A stretch of 46,333 nucleotides of DNA from Clostridia bacterium. GTDB taxonomy: Bacteria; Bacillota; Clostridia; Oscillospirales; Acutalibacteraceae. The position numbers and the translations under genes were made by a program. Positions within the stretch are counted from its first letter, which is position 1, and every line of letters starts with the position of its first letter. This document shows, one piece after another, positions 7,667 to 15,538 of the stretch. The notes beneath the pieces are model-generated. The model made no database searches. It was not told the DNA's origin and saw only the letters and a program-made list of their open reading frames with translations. The stretch lies in the NCBI GenBank assembly GCA_017428525.1, contig JAFRQQ010000038.1:1-46333 (forward strand), in the 5' to 3' direction.

Positions 7667-10084
7667 TCAGATATTCTTCATTAAGGGGCCGATGCCCTTG
7701 ATTGCCTTGGGAATGTTTTTGAGGATCTTGCGCATGCCGCCCTTTTCGCCGTTGAGGATTTTCAAAAGACCGTCCGCAATGTCCTCGCTGAACACGCCGC
7801 CGCTCATGCTGATGAAATCGCGGAACGGGGTCTGCAGCGCGATCGCGCTCGCGAAGCCGTCCGGCACGAACTTTTTCAGCGTCTTGTAGAGCTTCGCGCC
7901 GTTCTTGGTGTGCGCGGCGTTCTCGAAGTTGTCGGTCACGTCGATCGGCAGGCTCTGATCCTTGACCGTGGCGGGAATCTCACGGCCGAGCACGGCGACG
8001 AACTGATCGTCCGGCACATCCTGCACCTTGCCGGTGTAATAGACCGGCGCGGTTTTGCGGTAGTCGGGGATGTCCGCCGCGGCGGCGCCCACGTTGATCA
8101 CGCCCTGCAGGCGGATATCCGCGCTCGAGGCGCCGATGAAGAGATCGAATTCGCCGCTTTCCACGCACCAGTCGTTCGTGTTGACGTTGAAGAAGGCGAA
8201 GGCGCGGCGGTCAAGCGTGAGCGCAACTTTGGTTTCCTCGCCGGGCACGAGCGTGACTTTTTTGAAGGCCTTGAGCTCCTTGACCGGGCGGTAGATCGTG
8301 CTTTCGCGGTCGCCCACATAAAGCTGGGCGATCTCGCTGCCGGCAACGCTGCCGGTATTTTTGATCTTGAAGGTGACGGTGAGCGTGTCGTTCTCATTCA
8401 TCGCGCCCTTGTCCAGCTGCAGATCGGAATATTCAAAGGTCGTATAGCTCAGGCCGTGGCCGAAGGGGAAGCGCACGGGCACGCCCGCCTTCTCATAGTA
8501 ACGGTAACCGATGTAAATGCTCTCGCGGTATTCCACGGTCGCCGGATTGCCGGGGAAGTTGTTGACCGCCGGGGTGTCGGCGTAGCTGATCGGGTAGGTC
8601 TCGGCCAGCTTGCCGCAGGGATTCGCCTTGCCGCTGAGCAGATCGACCACAGCGCCCGCGCCGGCCTGACCGCCGAGATAGGAATTCAGGATCGCGGGCA
8701 CGCTGTCATACCAGGGCAGCTCCACGGGCGAACCGCCGGAGAGGACGATCACCGTGTTGGGATTCGCCTTGACGACGGCCTCCACGAGCGCGTTGTGCGC
8801 CTCGGGCAGCTGCATGTGCGGGCGGTCGAAGCCCTCGGACTCGAAGTCCTCCGTCAGGCCGATGAAGACCACGGCGACGTCGCAGTGTTTCGCCGTTTCG
8901 GCCGCGGCGGCGATGAGGGCGGGATTCTTTTTCGCTTTTTTCAGAGAACGCTCGTAGCCCTGGGAATATTCATAGTCGAAGCCGGCGGCGGTGAACTCAG
9001 TCAGCGCGTTGTCCAGCTGCGTCGGATTGATCTGGGAGGAACCGGCGCCCTGATAGCGCGGCTCGATAGCGAAATCGCCGATCACGGCGAGCTTGGCGTC
9101 CGCCTTGAGGGGCAGGATGCCGTTGTTCTTGAGCAGGACCATGGATTCCGCTGCCACGCGGCGGGCCAGCGGCTGATCGTCCGCGTCGTTGTACTGATAG
9201 CCGGGCTGCATGCCGTCCAGCGCTTTTTTCATCAGGTTGAGCATGTTCAGCGCGCGCTCATCGACCACGGCCTCGTCGAGCGTGCCGTTCTGCACCGCCT
9301 CCACGATCTTGCGCGTGCCGCTGCCGCTGGAGGAGGGCATTTCCAGATCGTTGCCGTTCGCAAGGCCGAGCACGCGATCATTCACCGCGCCCCAGTCGCT
9401 GACCACGACGCCGTCGTAGCCCCACGCGTCGCGCAGGATCTCGACCTGCGTGTGGCGGTTTTCGGAGCCGTGCATGCCGTTGATCTTGTTGTAGGAATTC
9501 ATCACGGTCCAGGGCTTCGCCTTCTTGACCGCGATCTCAAAGCCGGTCAGATAGATTTCACGCAGCGCGCGCTCATCCACCACGGAATCGCCGGTCATGC
9601 GGCGCGTTTCCTGGCTGTTGGCGCAGAAATGCTTGAGCGAGGTGCCCACGCCCTGGGACTGCACGCCCTCGATCAGGCCGGCCGCCAGCTCGCCCGCGAG
9701 CACGGGATCCTCGGAGAAATACTCGAAGTTGCGCCCGCACAGCGGGGAACGCTTCATATTGATGCCGGGGCCGAGCAGCACGCCGACGCGCTCGCTCAGG
9801 CATTTTTTGCCCAGCGCGACGCCCATCTCCCGCAGCAGGTCGGGATCCCAGGAGCAGGCGGTGGTCACCGCCGTGGGATAGCAGATGGAGGGCACGCTGT
9901 TGGAGAGGCTGGAGCCGTTTTTGTCATAGTTCTTTTTGCGCAGGCCGTGCGGGCCGTCGCAGACAAAGAAGGATTCGATGCCGTACTTCTCATAGGCCTT
10001 CAGCTCCCAGAAGTTTTTGCCGTCCAGCAAAGAGGCCTTCTCTTCCAGTGTCATCTGAGCAAGGATTTCTTTCGGGTCTTTCAT
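7667..10084 (-). CDS. Glycoside hydrolase family 3 beta-glucosidase-like enzyme
   Basis: Predicted exo-acting beta-glycosidase (beta-glucosidase, possibly xylosidase) hydrolysing oligosaccharides. 805 residues without a signal peptide, so probably cytoplasmic. The N-terminal TIM-barrel domain contains CDGPHG (42-47), GRNFEYFSEDP (117-127), KHF (151-153) and the SDW motif with Asp230 as predicted nucleophile. It is followed by the alpha/beta sandwich domain and an Fn3-like domain (NTGSVAGSEIAQLYVG). A ~130-residue C-terminal extension, seen in many clostridial GH3 proteins, ends in a basic amphipathic helix. The ATG at 10084 is chosen over one six codons earlier because AAGGAG is correctly spaced. 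It sits 19 bases after rmuC, an odd functional pairing that suggests simple read-through. Confidence 0.92.
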   Translation of the reverse strand: MKDPKEILAQMTLEEKASLLDGKNFWELKAYEKYGIESFFVCDGPHGLRKKNYDKNGSSLSNSVPSICYPTAVTTACSWDPDLLREMGVALGKKCLSERVGVLLGPGINMKRSPLCGRNFEYFSEDPVLAGELAAGLIEGVQSQGVGTSLKHFCANSQETRRMTGDSVVDERALREIYLTGFEIAVKKAKPWTVMNSYNKINGMHGSENRHTQVEILRDAWGYDGVVVSDWGAVNDRVLGLANGNDLEMPSSSGSGTRKIVEAVQNGTLDEAVVDERALNMLNLMKKALDGMQPGYQYNDADDQPLARRVAAESMVLLKNNGILPLKADAKLAVIGDFAIEPRYQGAGSSQINPTQLDNALTEFTAAGFDYEYSQGYERSLKKAKKNPALIAAAAETAKHCDVAVVFIGLTEDFESEGFDRPHMQLPEAHNALVEAVVKANPNTVIVLSGGSPVELPWYDSVPAILNSYLGGQAGAGAVVDLLSGKANPCGKLAETYPISYADTPAVNNFPGNPATVEYRESIYIGYRYYEKAGVPVRFPFGHGLSYTTFEYSDLQLDKGAMNENDTLTVTFKIKNTGSVAGSEIAQLYVGDRESTIYRPVKELKAFKKVTLVPGEETKVALTLDRRAFAFFNVNTNDWCVESGEFDLFIGASSADIRLQGVINVGAAAADIPDYRKTAPVYYTGKVQDVPDDQFVAVLGREIPATVKDQSLPIDVTDNFENAAHTKNGAKLYKTLKKFVPDGFASAIALQTPFRDFISMSGGVFSEDIADGLLKILNGEKGGMRKILKNIPKAIKGIGPLMKNI

Positions 10085-10103
10085 ATGTTTTCTCCTTCGC
10101 AAA

Positions 10104-11396
10104 TTATTTTTCTGTATCGTTCAGCCCCAGCACGGCGGCGGCGTCCTCCGCCCCCAGCGCATCGGCATTTTTCAGCTTTCTGGCAATGATCTCGTTGCGT
10201 TTGCCCGCCTCGTCCAGCGACCGGCCGGCCTCGTCGATCTTCGCGCGCGCCTTGGCCAGCTGCGCGCCGAATTTCTCATACTGCGCGCGGGCGGCGGCCA
10301 GCAGGGTGCGCACTTCGTTGGCTTTCTCGTTGATCGCCACGGCCCGCAGGCCCATCGAAAGGGAATTGAGCAGCGCCGTGACCGTGGACGGCCCGGCGAG
10401 CATCACGCCGTAGACCCGCTGGATCTTTTCGGCGATGCCGGTGCGCGAGGCCGCGATCTCCGCGTAAAGCCCCTCTGTGGCCAGATAGAGGATGGCGAAG
10501 GGCGTCGTGCGCGGGACCTGAATATATTTGGCGACCGCTTTCGCCTCCGTGAGCACCCGCAGCTCGAGCGCCTTGCGCGCGGCAGCGAGACCCTCGGCGT
10601 CCGCCCGGTCGGCGGCGTCGCACAGGCGCACATAATCCTCCATCGGGAATTTGGAATCGATCGGCAGATAGGTCATGCCACCGCCCTCGCCTGTCGGGAT
10701 GCGCACGGCGAATTCCACGCGCTCCTTTGCGGCGGGATCGGGCGCGAAGTTCGTTTCATACTGCCCGGGCAGCGTCTGATCGAGGATCGACGCGAGCTGC
10801 ACCTCCGCCCAGGTGCCGCGGGCCTTGACGTTGGTCAGCACGCGGTTGAGCGCGGTGACGTTTGCGGTCACGCCGCCGGAGAGCTCCTTCATCTCGCCCA
10901 GGGACTGGTTGACGCTTTCCAGCCGCTCGGAAACGGTGCGGAAGGAGCTGTCCAGCCGCTGCGAAAGGGTCTCGGTCAGCTTCTCCTCCACGGTCTGCCG
11001 CATCTGCTCGAGCTTTTCCTCGTTGCTGCGGCGCAGGGTTTCCAGCGCGTCCGCCTGCGCCCGGCTCTGCTGATTGGTCTGCTCCAGATTCTGAATGCGG
11101 ATCTGGTTGAGCGAATCCGCCACGCGGTGCGCAAGCTCCGACTGATTTTTGGCCGTTTCCAGCCGCAGCGCCTCCAGCTGATCGCGCATCTGATCGAGCT
11201 CGCGGTCGAGCTCCTCGCGCAGCTGCTGCTCTGCCTGCCGTGTTTCCCGGCGGCTGCGTTCGAATTCATCATCCAGCTTCCGGGCGAAGCCGCGCGCGGG
11301 GTCGTGCCCCTGCCGCACGAGCACGGCGATCAGCAGACCGACGGCAGCGACGGCAAGCAGCAGAAGCAGCAAAAGCAGAACGGTTTCCGGCTGCAA
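10104..11396 (-). CDS. rmuC: DNA recombination protein RmuC homolog
   Basis: RmuC proteins limit DNA inversion at short inverted repeats and carry a predicted nuclease-like domain. The 430-residue protein has an N-terminal membrane anchor (Leu-rich, residues 5-27), a long coiled coil (about 40-150) and the conserved RmuC core (GTWAEVQLASILDQTLPGQY, then PIDSKFPMEDYVRL and TTPFAILYLATEGLYAE). The start codon is TTG: AGGAGGCG lies four bases before it and no ATG is nearby. It is the first gene of a minus-strand transcript that continues into GH3 and the phosphoesterase. Its presence is notable in a window so rich in inverted repeats, but this is only an association. Confidence 0.92.
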   Translation of the reverse strand: MQPETVLLLLLLLLAVAAVGLLIAVLVRQGHDPARGFARKLDDEFERSRRETRQAEQQLREELDRELDQMRDQLEALRLETAKNQSELAHRVADSLNQIRIQNLEQTNQQSRAQADALETLRRSNEEKLEQMRQTVEEKLTETLSQRLDSSFRTVSERLESVNQSLGEMKELSGGVTANVTALNRVLTNVKARGTWAEVQLASILDQTLPGQYETNFAPDPAAKERVEFAVRIPTGEGGGMTYLPIDSKFPMEDYVRLCDAADRADAEGLAAARKALELRVLTEAKAVAKYIQVPRTTPFAILYLATEGLYAEIAASRTGIAEKIQRVYGVMLAGPSTVTALLNSLSMGLRAVAINEKANEVRTLLAAARAQYEKFGAQLAKARAKIDEAGRSLDEAGKRNEIIARKLKNADALGAEDAAAVLGLNDTEK

Positions 11397-11433
11397 AGAA
11401 CCGCCTCCTGTTAAAAAAGTTTATATTTAATAT

Positions 11434-11462
11434 ATTTTAACACATCCGCCGCGCCGGCGCAA
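11434..11462 (-). promoter_or_regulatory. Promoter of rmuC
   Basis: Minus strand TTGCGC (11457-11462), 17-base spacer, TAAAAT (11434-11439). The -35 is weak. An 8-bp AAAAACCG/CGGTTTTT inverted repeat lies further upstream at 11473-11505, between the two divergent genes. Confidence 0.55.
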
Positions 11463-11521
11463 TCGGAAAATGAAAAACCGTGATAGAAAATTCCGGGCGG
11501 TTTTTGTGCGATTTGACGCTG

Positions 11522-11605
11522 ATCTTAAGGAAATCTTAAGCCGCCTTTCGCAAATCTTAAGGGAATCCCCACTGGAATCTTAAGCGGGCGAAGCGTAAAA
11601 TTAAG
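11522..11605 (+). promoter_or_regulatory. Phased ATCTTAAG direct repeats (probable response-regulator operator)
   Basis: Four exact ATCTTAAG copies start at 11522, 11533, 11554 and 11577, and a degenerate AAATTAAG starts at 11598. Spacings of 11, 21, 23 and 21 place all copies on nearly the same helix face. A -10-like TAAAAT lies at 11596-11601, so the fourth copy overlaps the expected -35. CTTAAG-N5-CTTAAG resembles OmpR/PhoB-family sites, closest to the pneumococcal CiaR box TTTAAG-N5-TTTAAG. The cognate regulator is not in the window. Confidence 0.65.
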
Positions 11606-11631
11606 CCATCGAATGAAACGGAGGGATCCCA

Positions 11632-12297
11632 ATGAAATCTGTCAGACGTCTGATCGCCCTGCTGCTCGCAGCTGCCCTGCTGCTGTCCGTCGGCCTGCAG
11701 GCCTTTGCGCTCGACGACGCGCCGGCCACCGGCCAGTGCGGCTGGACCGCGGCGGAGACGATGCAGGAGGAACCAGCCGCCCCGGCGGCGGAAGAACCCG
11801 CCATCCCCGACGAACCCGCCATCCTCGACGAACCCGCCATCCTCGACGAACCCGACACGCCCGACGAACCCGACACACCCGTCGAGCCGGAAGAACCGGT
11901 TGTCTGCTATCTCACGCCGGAGGAATTCGAGCAGTACCGCGCCGCGTATGTGGATTGGCGGATTCATGATGTTTCCGTATTGCTGAAACCCACCGGCGAA
12001 GAGCTGCTGGCGATGTTCGCGGGGCCGTTCCTCGCGCTGCCGATGTTTTTCATCCCGTTCGTCGGGCCGCTCGCCTCGGGCGTGCTGCTGGCTGCGCCGT
12101 TTGTTGTGCCGATCGAATTCTTTTCAAACCTCTTCAGCCTGATCAATATGCAGATGCATAAGAAGGACATTGCGGCGGAATTCACAGAGCAGAACCTCTA
12201 TGCGATCCCGCAGGCGGACGGCAGCTTTGAGATCGGTTTCAAATACGCATCGACCGTGCTGCATGACGGCGAATGCCCCGTCGCGGTCATGGCCTGA
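11632..12297 (+). CDS. Small secreted or membrane-attached protein with Pro/Glu repeats
   Basis: No family is recognised. The 221-residue product has a signal peptide (1-26, ending AFA), then an acidic low-complexity stretch built of EPAIPDEP/EPAILDEP/EPDTPDEP units (about residues 45-88), encoded by an 18-base DNA repeat. A C-terminal region contains two hydrophobic segments rich in Pro/Gly (about 125-165) separated from a short polar tail. The ATG has GGAGGG eight bases upstream. It stands alone behind the phased CTTAAG repeats, which suggests regulation by an envelope-sensing two-component system. The acidic linker would suit a wall-spanning or surface-displayed protein; the hydrophobic part could insert in the membrane. 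Confidence 0.7.
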   Translation: MKSVRRLIALLLAAALLLSVGLQAFALDDAPATGQCGWTAAETMQEEPAAPAAEEPAIPDEPAILDEPAILDEPDTPDEPDTPVEPEEPVVCYLTPEEFEQYRAAYVDWRIHDVSVLLKPTGEELLAMFAGPFLALPMFFIPFVGPLASGVLLAAPFVVPIEFFSNLFSLINMQMHKKDIAAEFTEQNLYAIPQADGSFEIGFKYASTVLHDGECPVAVMA

Positions 12298-12376
12298 CGC
12301 GGCGCCCCGTTCGAATTTTAGATAACATTACTGATATTCCTTAATCTTTATAACGCATTTTTTCATAGTCTCCGTG

Positions 12377-12405
12377 TTGATTTTTCTCCTGTTCCGTGAT
12401 AGAAT
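12377..12405 (+). promoter_or_regulatory. Promoter of mtnN
   Basis: TTGATT (12377-12382), 17-base spacer, TAGAAT (12400-12405); predicted start near 12412, 21 bases before the mtnN ATG. Confidence 0.75.
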
Positions 12406-12432
12406 GGGGAAAAACAGACGGAGACTTTTTCT

Positions 12433-13125
12433 ATGATCGGGATCATCGGCGCCATGCGCATCGAAGTGGAAACCATCCGCAGCCGGATGGAGCAGACGCA
12501 AAAAAGAATCATCGGCGGCATGGAATTCGTCAGCGGCACGCTGCGCGGCAAGCCCGTGGTCACGCTCGTGTGCGGCGTGGGCAAGGTGTCCGCCGCCATG
12601 GGCGCGCAGGCCATGATCCTGGCCTATGCGCCGGACTGCATCATCAATTCCGGCGTAGGCGGCAGCCTGCATCCGGACCTGCGCATCGGGGATCTCGCCG
12701 TTGCGGAGCAGCTGGTGCAGCATGATATGGATACCACGCCCCTGGGCGACCCGCCCGGCTATCTGTACGGACCGGACTGCGTTTATCTGAAGACCGATCC
12801 CGCCGTCACGGCGGCGCTGGAAGCGGCCGCTGCGGCTGTCAGCGACGTGCGCTGCCTGCGCGGCACCATCGCCTCGGGCGACCAGTTCATTGCCGATCCT
12901 GAGAAGAAGCGTCGGATCACGGAAACCTTTTCCGACGTGATCGCCTGCGAAATGGAAGGGGCGAGCATCGCGCAGGTCTGCGTGTGCAACGGCGTACCCT
13001 TCGGCGTCGTGCGCGCGGCGAGCGACTGCGCGGACGGGAGCGGCCATATGGATTACGCGGAATTTCTGCCCGTCGCGGCCGACTGCGCGTCCCGCCTCAT
13101 CGACGCCTTCGTGACATCCTATTGA
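12433..13125 (+). CDS. mtnN: 5'-methylthioadenosine/S-adenosylhomocysteine nucleosidase
   Basis: Hydrolyses methylthioadenosine, S-adenosylhomocysteine and 5'-deoxyadenosine to adenine plus the thioribose, in methyl-cycle recycling. The 230 residues match the family length. Motifs: GIIGAMRIEVE at the N-terminus (acidic catalytic region), CGVGKVSAAMGAQ, NSGVGGSLHPDLRIGD, then the substrate-binding EMEGASIAQVC and the RAASDCADG segment with the catalytic Asp. A GGAG site is nine bases before the ATG. It is followed after 18 bases by an SGNH lipoprotein gene, probably cotranscribed. Confidence 0.94.
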   Translation: MIGIIGAMRIEVETIRSRMEQTQKRIIGGMEFVSGTLRGKPVVTLVCGVGKVSAAMGAQAMILAYAPDCIINSGVGGSLHPDLRIGDLAVAEQLVQHDMDTTPLGDPPGYLYGPDCVYLKTDPAVTAALEAAAAAVSDVRCLRGTIASGDQFIADPEKKRRITETFSDVIACEMEGASIAQVCVCNGVPFGVVRAASDCADGSGHMDYAEFLPVAADCASRLIDAFVTSY

Positions 13126-13143
13126 GAAAAAAGGAGTATCCAG

Positions 13144-13950
13144 ATGAAACGTTATTTTTGCCTTTGCCTTGCGCTGCTCACAGCGCTGACCGTTCTTCTG
13201 ACCGCCTGCGGCGTCAAAAGCGTGGACGTGCCCGCCGAGGAAACGACGTCCGCCGCGGAGCTGACGGCCGCGCCGACCGACGAGATGCAGACCACCGCCG
13301 CGCCCGCGACCGAACCGACGCAGACAACGGCCGAAGCGACGACCGCCGCGCCCGGCAGCCGCCGTCTGGGGCAGGCGCCGGAGGGCTATTTCGAGGATTG
13401 CCTGTTCATCGGCGATTCCCGCACGGAGGATTTGCTCAATTACAATGCACTGACCACGCCGACGATCTTTTCCCGCGTGAGCACCAGCCTTTACAATCTC
13501 CACAGCGAGCCCGCGCCCGTCAATCACGGGATCGGCGAGATCGATTTTGTCGACCTGATCAACAATTATCAGTTTAAGCATATTTATATCATGCTCGGCT
13601 TCAATGAGATCGGCTATGCGCGCCAGCAGACGGTGAACAAGTTCGAGGCGCTGATCGAGGAAGTGCGCGCCGCGCAGCCCGACGCCGACATCATCATCCA
13701 GGCGAATCTCCATGTGACGCCCGCCTACGCCGCCCGCCACCCGGACGAAAGCAACGAGGAGATCGACGATTTCAACAGCAAGATCGCGCAGTTTGCCGAC
13801 GGCGAAACGATTTTCTATATTGACATGAACGAGCTGTTTGACGACGAAAACGGCGCGCTGGATACGCAGTATACCGGCGACGGGGTCCACCTGACCCCGA
13901 GCGCGACGAAGGAATGGGCAGACTGGCTCGCCACAAAAGCAGTGGTCTGA
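13144..13950 (+). CDS. SGNH/GDSL hydrolase lipoprotein
   Basis: A 268-residue probable lipoprotein: signal peptide with lipobox LTAC and lipidated Cys22, followed by a Thr/Ala/Pro-rich spacer (about 28-70) that would cross the cell wall. The catalytic domain (about 80-268) contains the block-I FIGDSRTE motif with Ser92 as predicted nucleophile, a GFNEIG block corresponding to the GxND region, and DGVHLT with Asp246 and His249 completing the triad. Such enzymes are esterases; extracellular ones often remove acetyl groups from polysaccharide or peptidoglycan, but the substrate cannot be told here. AAGGAG lies seven bases before the ATG. Confidence 0.88.
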   Translation: MKRYFCLCLALLTALTVLLTACGVKSVDVPAEETTSAAELTAAPTDEMQTTAAPATEPTQTTAEATTAAPGSRRLGQAPEGYFEDCLFIGDSRTEDLLNYNALTTPTIFSRVSTSLYNLHSEPAPVNHGIGEIDFVDLINNYQFKHIYIMLGFNEIGYARQQTVNKFEALIEEVRAAQPDADIIIQANLHVTPAYAARHPDESNEEIDDFNSKIAQFADGETIFYIDMNELFDDENGALDTQYTGDGVHLTPSATKEWADWLATKAVV

Positions 13951-13966
13951 AAAAACAGAATTAACG

Positions 13967-13999
13967 CGGCGCCGGCGTCCCGAGTGGACGCCGGCGCCG
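13967..13999 (+). terminator. Strong hairpin after the SGNH gene
   Basis: Perfect 14-bp stem (13967-13980 with 13986-13999), five-base loop, followed by a poor T run (GATTTTA). It probably terminates the mtnN-SGNH transcript, backed up by a second terminator at 14050. Confidence 0.7.
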
Positions 14000-14010
14000 T
14001 GCTGGATTTT

Positions 14011-14120
14011 AGGGGTTAGGTGTTAGGAATTAGGAAGTTGGAATGAGGTGCGGACTTCGTCCGCTTTTTTAATGAGGAATTAGGAAGGAGGAATGAAGGG
14101 TGGGCTTCGCCCACACCCGG
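14011..14120. repeat. TTAGG-rich intergenic repeat block with small hairpins
   Basis: Contains repeated GTTAGG/ATTAGG words (14013-14036 and 14077-14085), and two TTC-loop hairpins (GCGGAC/GTCCGC and GTGGGC/GCCCAC). A related GGTATTAGGCGTTA tandem occurs at 25101-25128. No coding potential. Confidence 0.6.
14050..14070 (+). terminator. Intrinsic terminator
   Basis: GCGGAC-TTC-GTCCGC stem directly followed by six T. A second stop for transcripts coming from mtnN. Confidence 0.75.
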
Positions 14121-14293
14121 ATGATATTAATGAATAATGAATACTGAAAAACCGTCAAATGGGATGATGTAGGGCACGCAGATGCATGCCGAGTAATCCG
14201 CAGGAACCAACGGCGACGAAAGGTGCCCAAGTAGGGGAGAACTGTGTTCGCCCGTCCGGGATTTCACTGCCCGACAAAAAGAAGACTTCGCAA

Positions 14294-14430
14294 TCAGATC
14301 ACTGTATTCTGTTCATAGCTGTCGCCGTGTCGGAACGACGAAACGTCGTTCCCTACATATCCACGGCTGTCGCCGTGCGGTTCTCGTCTGCCGGATCGGC
14401 CGGTGCTTCCGCCTGCGGGCGGCGCTCCAT
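14294..14430 (-). repeat. Dispersed palindromic GTAGGG element, copy 1
   Basis: In the 624-base gene-free stretch 13951-14574. Read on the minus strand it contains GTAGGGAACGACG-TTT-CGTCGTTCC and two CACGGC/GCCGTG hairpins, matching the element at 26389-26440. The right part (14385-14425) is a degenerate piece of the larger element found at 26225 and 32545. No gene is seen in this stretch. Confidence 0.7.
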
Positions 14431-14502
14431 ACAGAACGATAAAAACAATACGGCTTTTTTGTTTGTCGCCCCCGGCGGGTCGCGTTTGCCTTACGAAACT
14501 AC

Positions 14503-14531
14503 TTGACATTTTCTCCCTTCTGTGGTATGAT
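14503..14531 (+). promoter_or_regulatory. Promoter of the AbrB-ABC operon
   Basis: TTGACA (14503-14508), 17-base spacer, TATGAT (14526-14531); predicted start near 14538. Confidence 0.9.
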
Positions 14532-14532
14532 A

Positions 14533-14550
14533 AGTATGAAAAAACATACT
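14533..14550. promoter_or_regulatory. Palindromic operator at the transcription start
   Basis: AGTATG-AAAAAA-CATACT, a perfect inverted repeat covering the predicted +1. A repressor here would block promoter clearance. The first gene encodes an AbrB-fold regulator, so autoregulation is plausible but unproven. Confidence 0.6.
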
Positions 14551-14574
14551 ATTCATAAAAGCGAGGCGATTGGA

Positions 14575-14811
14575 ATGCAGAAAACGCAGGGACCGGCCGG
14601 GCTGTGCGCGTGGAGCGTCACGGTCGGCACCAAGGGGCAGATCGTGATCCCGAAGGAAGCGCGCGAGATGTTCGGCATCGAGCCGGGCGCGACGCTGCTG
14701 CTGCTCGGCGATCCGGCGCGGGGGATCGCGATCCCCCCGAAAACGGAGGTCGCGGCGCTGCATGCGCGCATCTTCGGCGGGAAAGGAGCGGATCCGGATG
14801 GCGATGCTTGA
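14575..14811 (+). CDS. AbrB/MazE/SpoVT-type transcriptional regulator
   Basis: A 78-residue swapped-hairpin AbrB-fold DNA-binding protein: VTVGTKGQIVIPKEAREMFG (residues 15-34) is the family signature, followed by the IEPGATLLLLGD strand. The frame is open further upstream to 14503 but that codon lies inside the promoter, and the ATG at 14536 lies at the predicted +1. The ATG at 14575 is therefore taken, with a weak GAGG eight bases upstream. Its 3' end overlaps the ABC ATPase start by 14 bases, implying translational coupling. Most similar ABC-2 operons carry a GntR (YtrA-type) regulator; an AbrB-type regulator in that slot is less common. It probably controls the downstream transporter and itself. 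Confidence 0.88.
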   Translation: MQKTQGPAGLCAWSVTVGTKGQIVIPKEAREMFGIEPGATLLLLGDPARGIAIPPKTEVAALHARIFGGKGADPDGDA

Positions 14812-15538
14812 AGTCAACGGCCTGCGCAAGGTCTATCCCGGGTTCACGCTGCAGGATCTTTCCTTTTCTGTGGAGCCCGGGACCGTGATGGGTCTGATCG
14901 GGCGCAACGGCGCGGGCAAGACGACCACGCTCAAGGCGCTGCTGAATCTGATCCGCACCGACGGCGGCGAGATCCGCTATTTCGGCCTGCCGCTGCAGGC
15001 GCACGAGAAGGAAATCAAGCAGCGGATCGGCTATGCCTGCGGCGCGGTGGATTATTATCCCCGCCGCAAAATCGCGGATTTGCTGGCCGTTACGCGCCGG
15101 TTTTATCCGCAGTGGGACGACGCGCTGTGCAGCCGCTATCTGCGCGCGTTTTCGATCGATCCGGGAAAAACGCCGCGCGAGCTGTCCGAGGGCATGCGCG
15201 TGAAGCTGAATCTGGTGCCCGCGCTCAGCCATCACGCGGAGCTGCTGCTGCTCGACGAGCCGACGAGCGGGCTGGATCCGGTCTCGCGCGCGGAGCTGCT
15301 GGATGTGTTTGCATTTCTGCGGGAGCGGGGCGTTGCGATCCTGTATTCCACGCATATTACAAGCGATCTCGAAAAATGCGCCGACGCGATCACCTATCTG
15401 CATCAGGGCTGCCTGCGGGCGAGCGCGCCGATGGCGGAATTTCTGGCTTCGCAGGCGGCGGCGGGCTTCGGCACGACGCTCGAGGAGATCATGGTCAACC
15501 GGGAAAAGGAGGATCTGCATGAAACATTTGGTGCATAA
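14798..15538 (+). CDS. ABC transporter ATP-binding protein
   Basis: ATPase of an ABC-2 type exporter. 246 residues with Walker A GRNGAGKT (35-42), Walker B LLLLDEPTSGLDP, the H-loop STHI, and a variant signature LSEGMRVKL in place of LSGGQ; this degenerate signature is common in YtrB/YxlF-like ATPases. The start ATG is preceded by AAAGGAG and overlaps the regulator gene. Its stop codon overlaps the permease start by 20 bases. Substrate unknown: this small class of transporters includes antibiotic- and envelope-stress systems. Confidence 0.93.
   Translation: MAMLEVNGLRKVYPGFTLQDLSFSVEPGTVMGLIGRNGAGKTTTLKALLNLIRTDGGEIRYFGLPLQAHEKEIKQRIGYACGAVDYYPRRKIADLLAVTRRFYPQWDDALCSRYLRAFSIDPGKTPRELSEGMRVKLNLVPALSHHAELLLLDEPTSGLDPVSRAELLDVFAFLRERGVAILYSTHITSDLEKCADAITYLHQGCLRASAPMAEFLASQAAAGFGTTLEEIMVNREKEDLHETFGA

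Noticed and set aside
4105..7701. 1,198-codon open frame on the plus strand
   Set aside because: Antisense shadow of the metallophosphoesterase gene. GC-rich third positions keep the opposite frame open; it has no ribosome binding site and no protein-like composition.
7910..10189. 759-codon open frame on the plus strand
   Set aside because: Antisense shadow of the GH3 gene, which has clear catalytic motifs and a start site.
11473..11505. AAAAACCG/CGGTTTTT inverted repeat as a terminator
   Set aside because: It lies between divergent genes where no transcript should end, and the stem is mostly A-T; possibly an operator but no support.
12328..13890. 520-codon open frame on the minus strand
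   Set aside because: Shadow of mtnN and the SGNH hydrolase, both with motifs, ribosome binding sites and a promoter on the plus strand.
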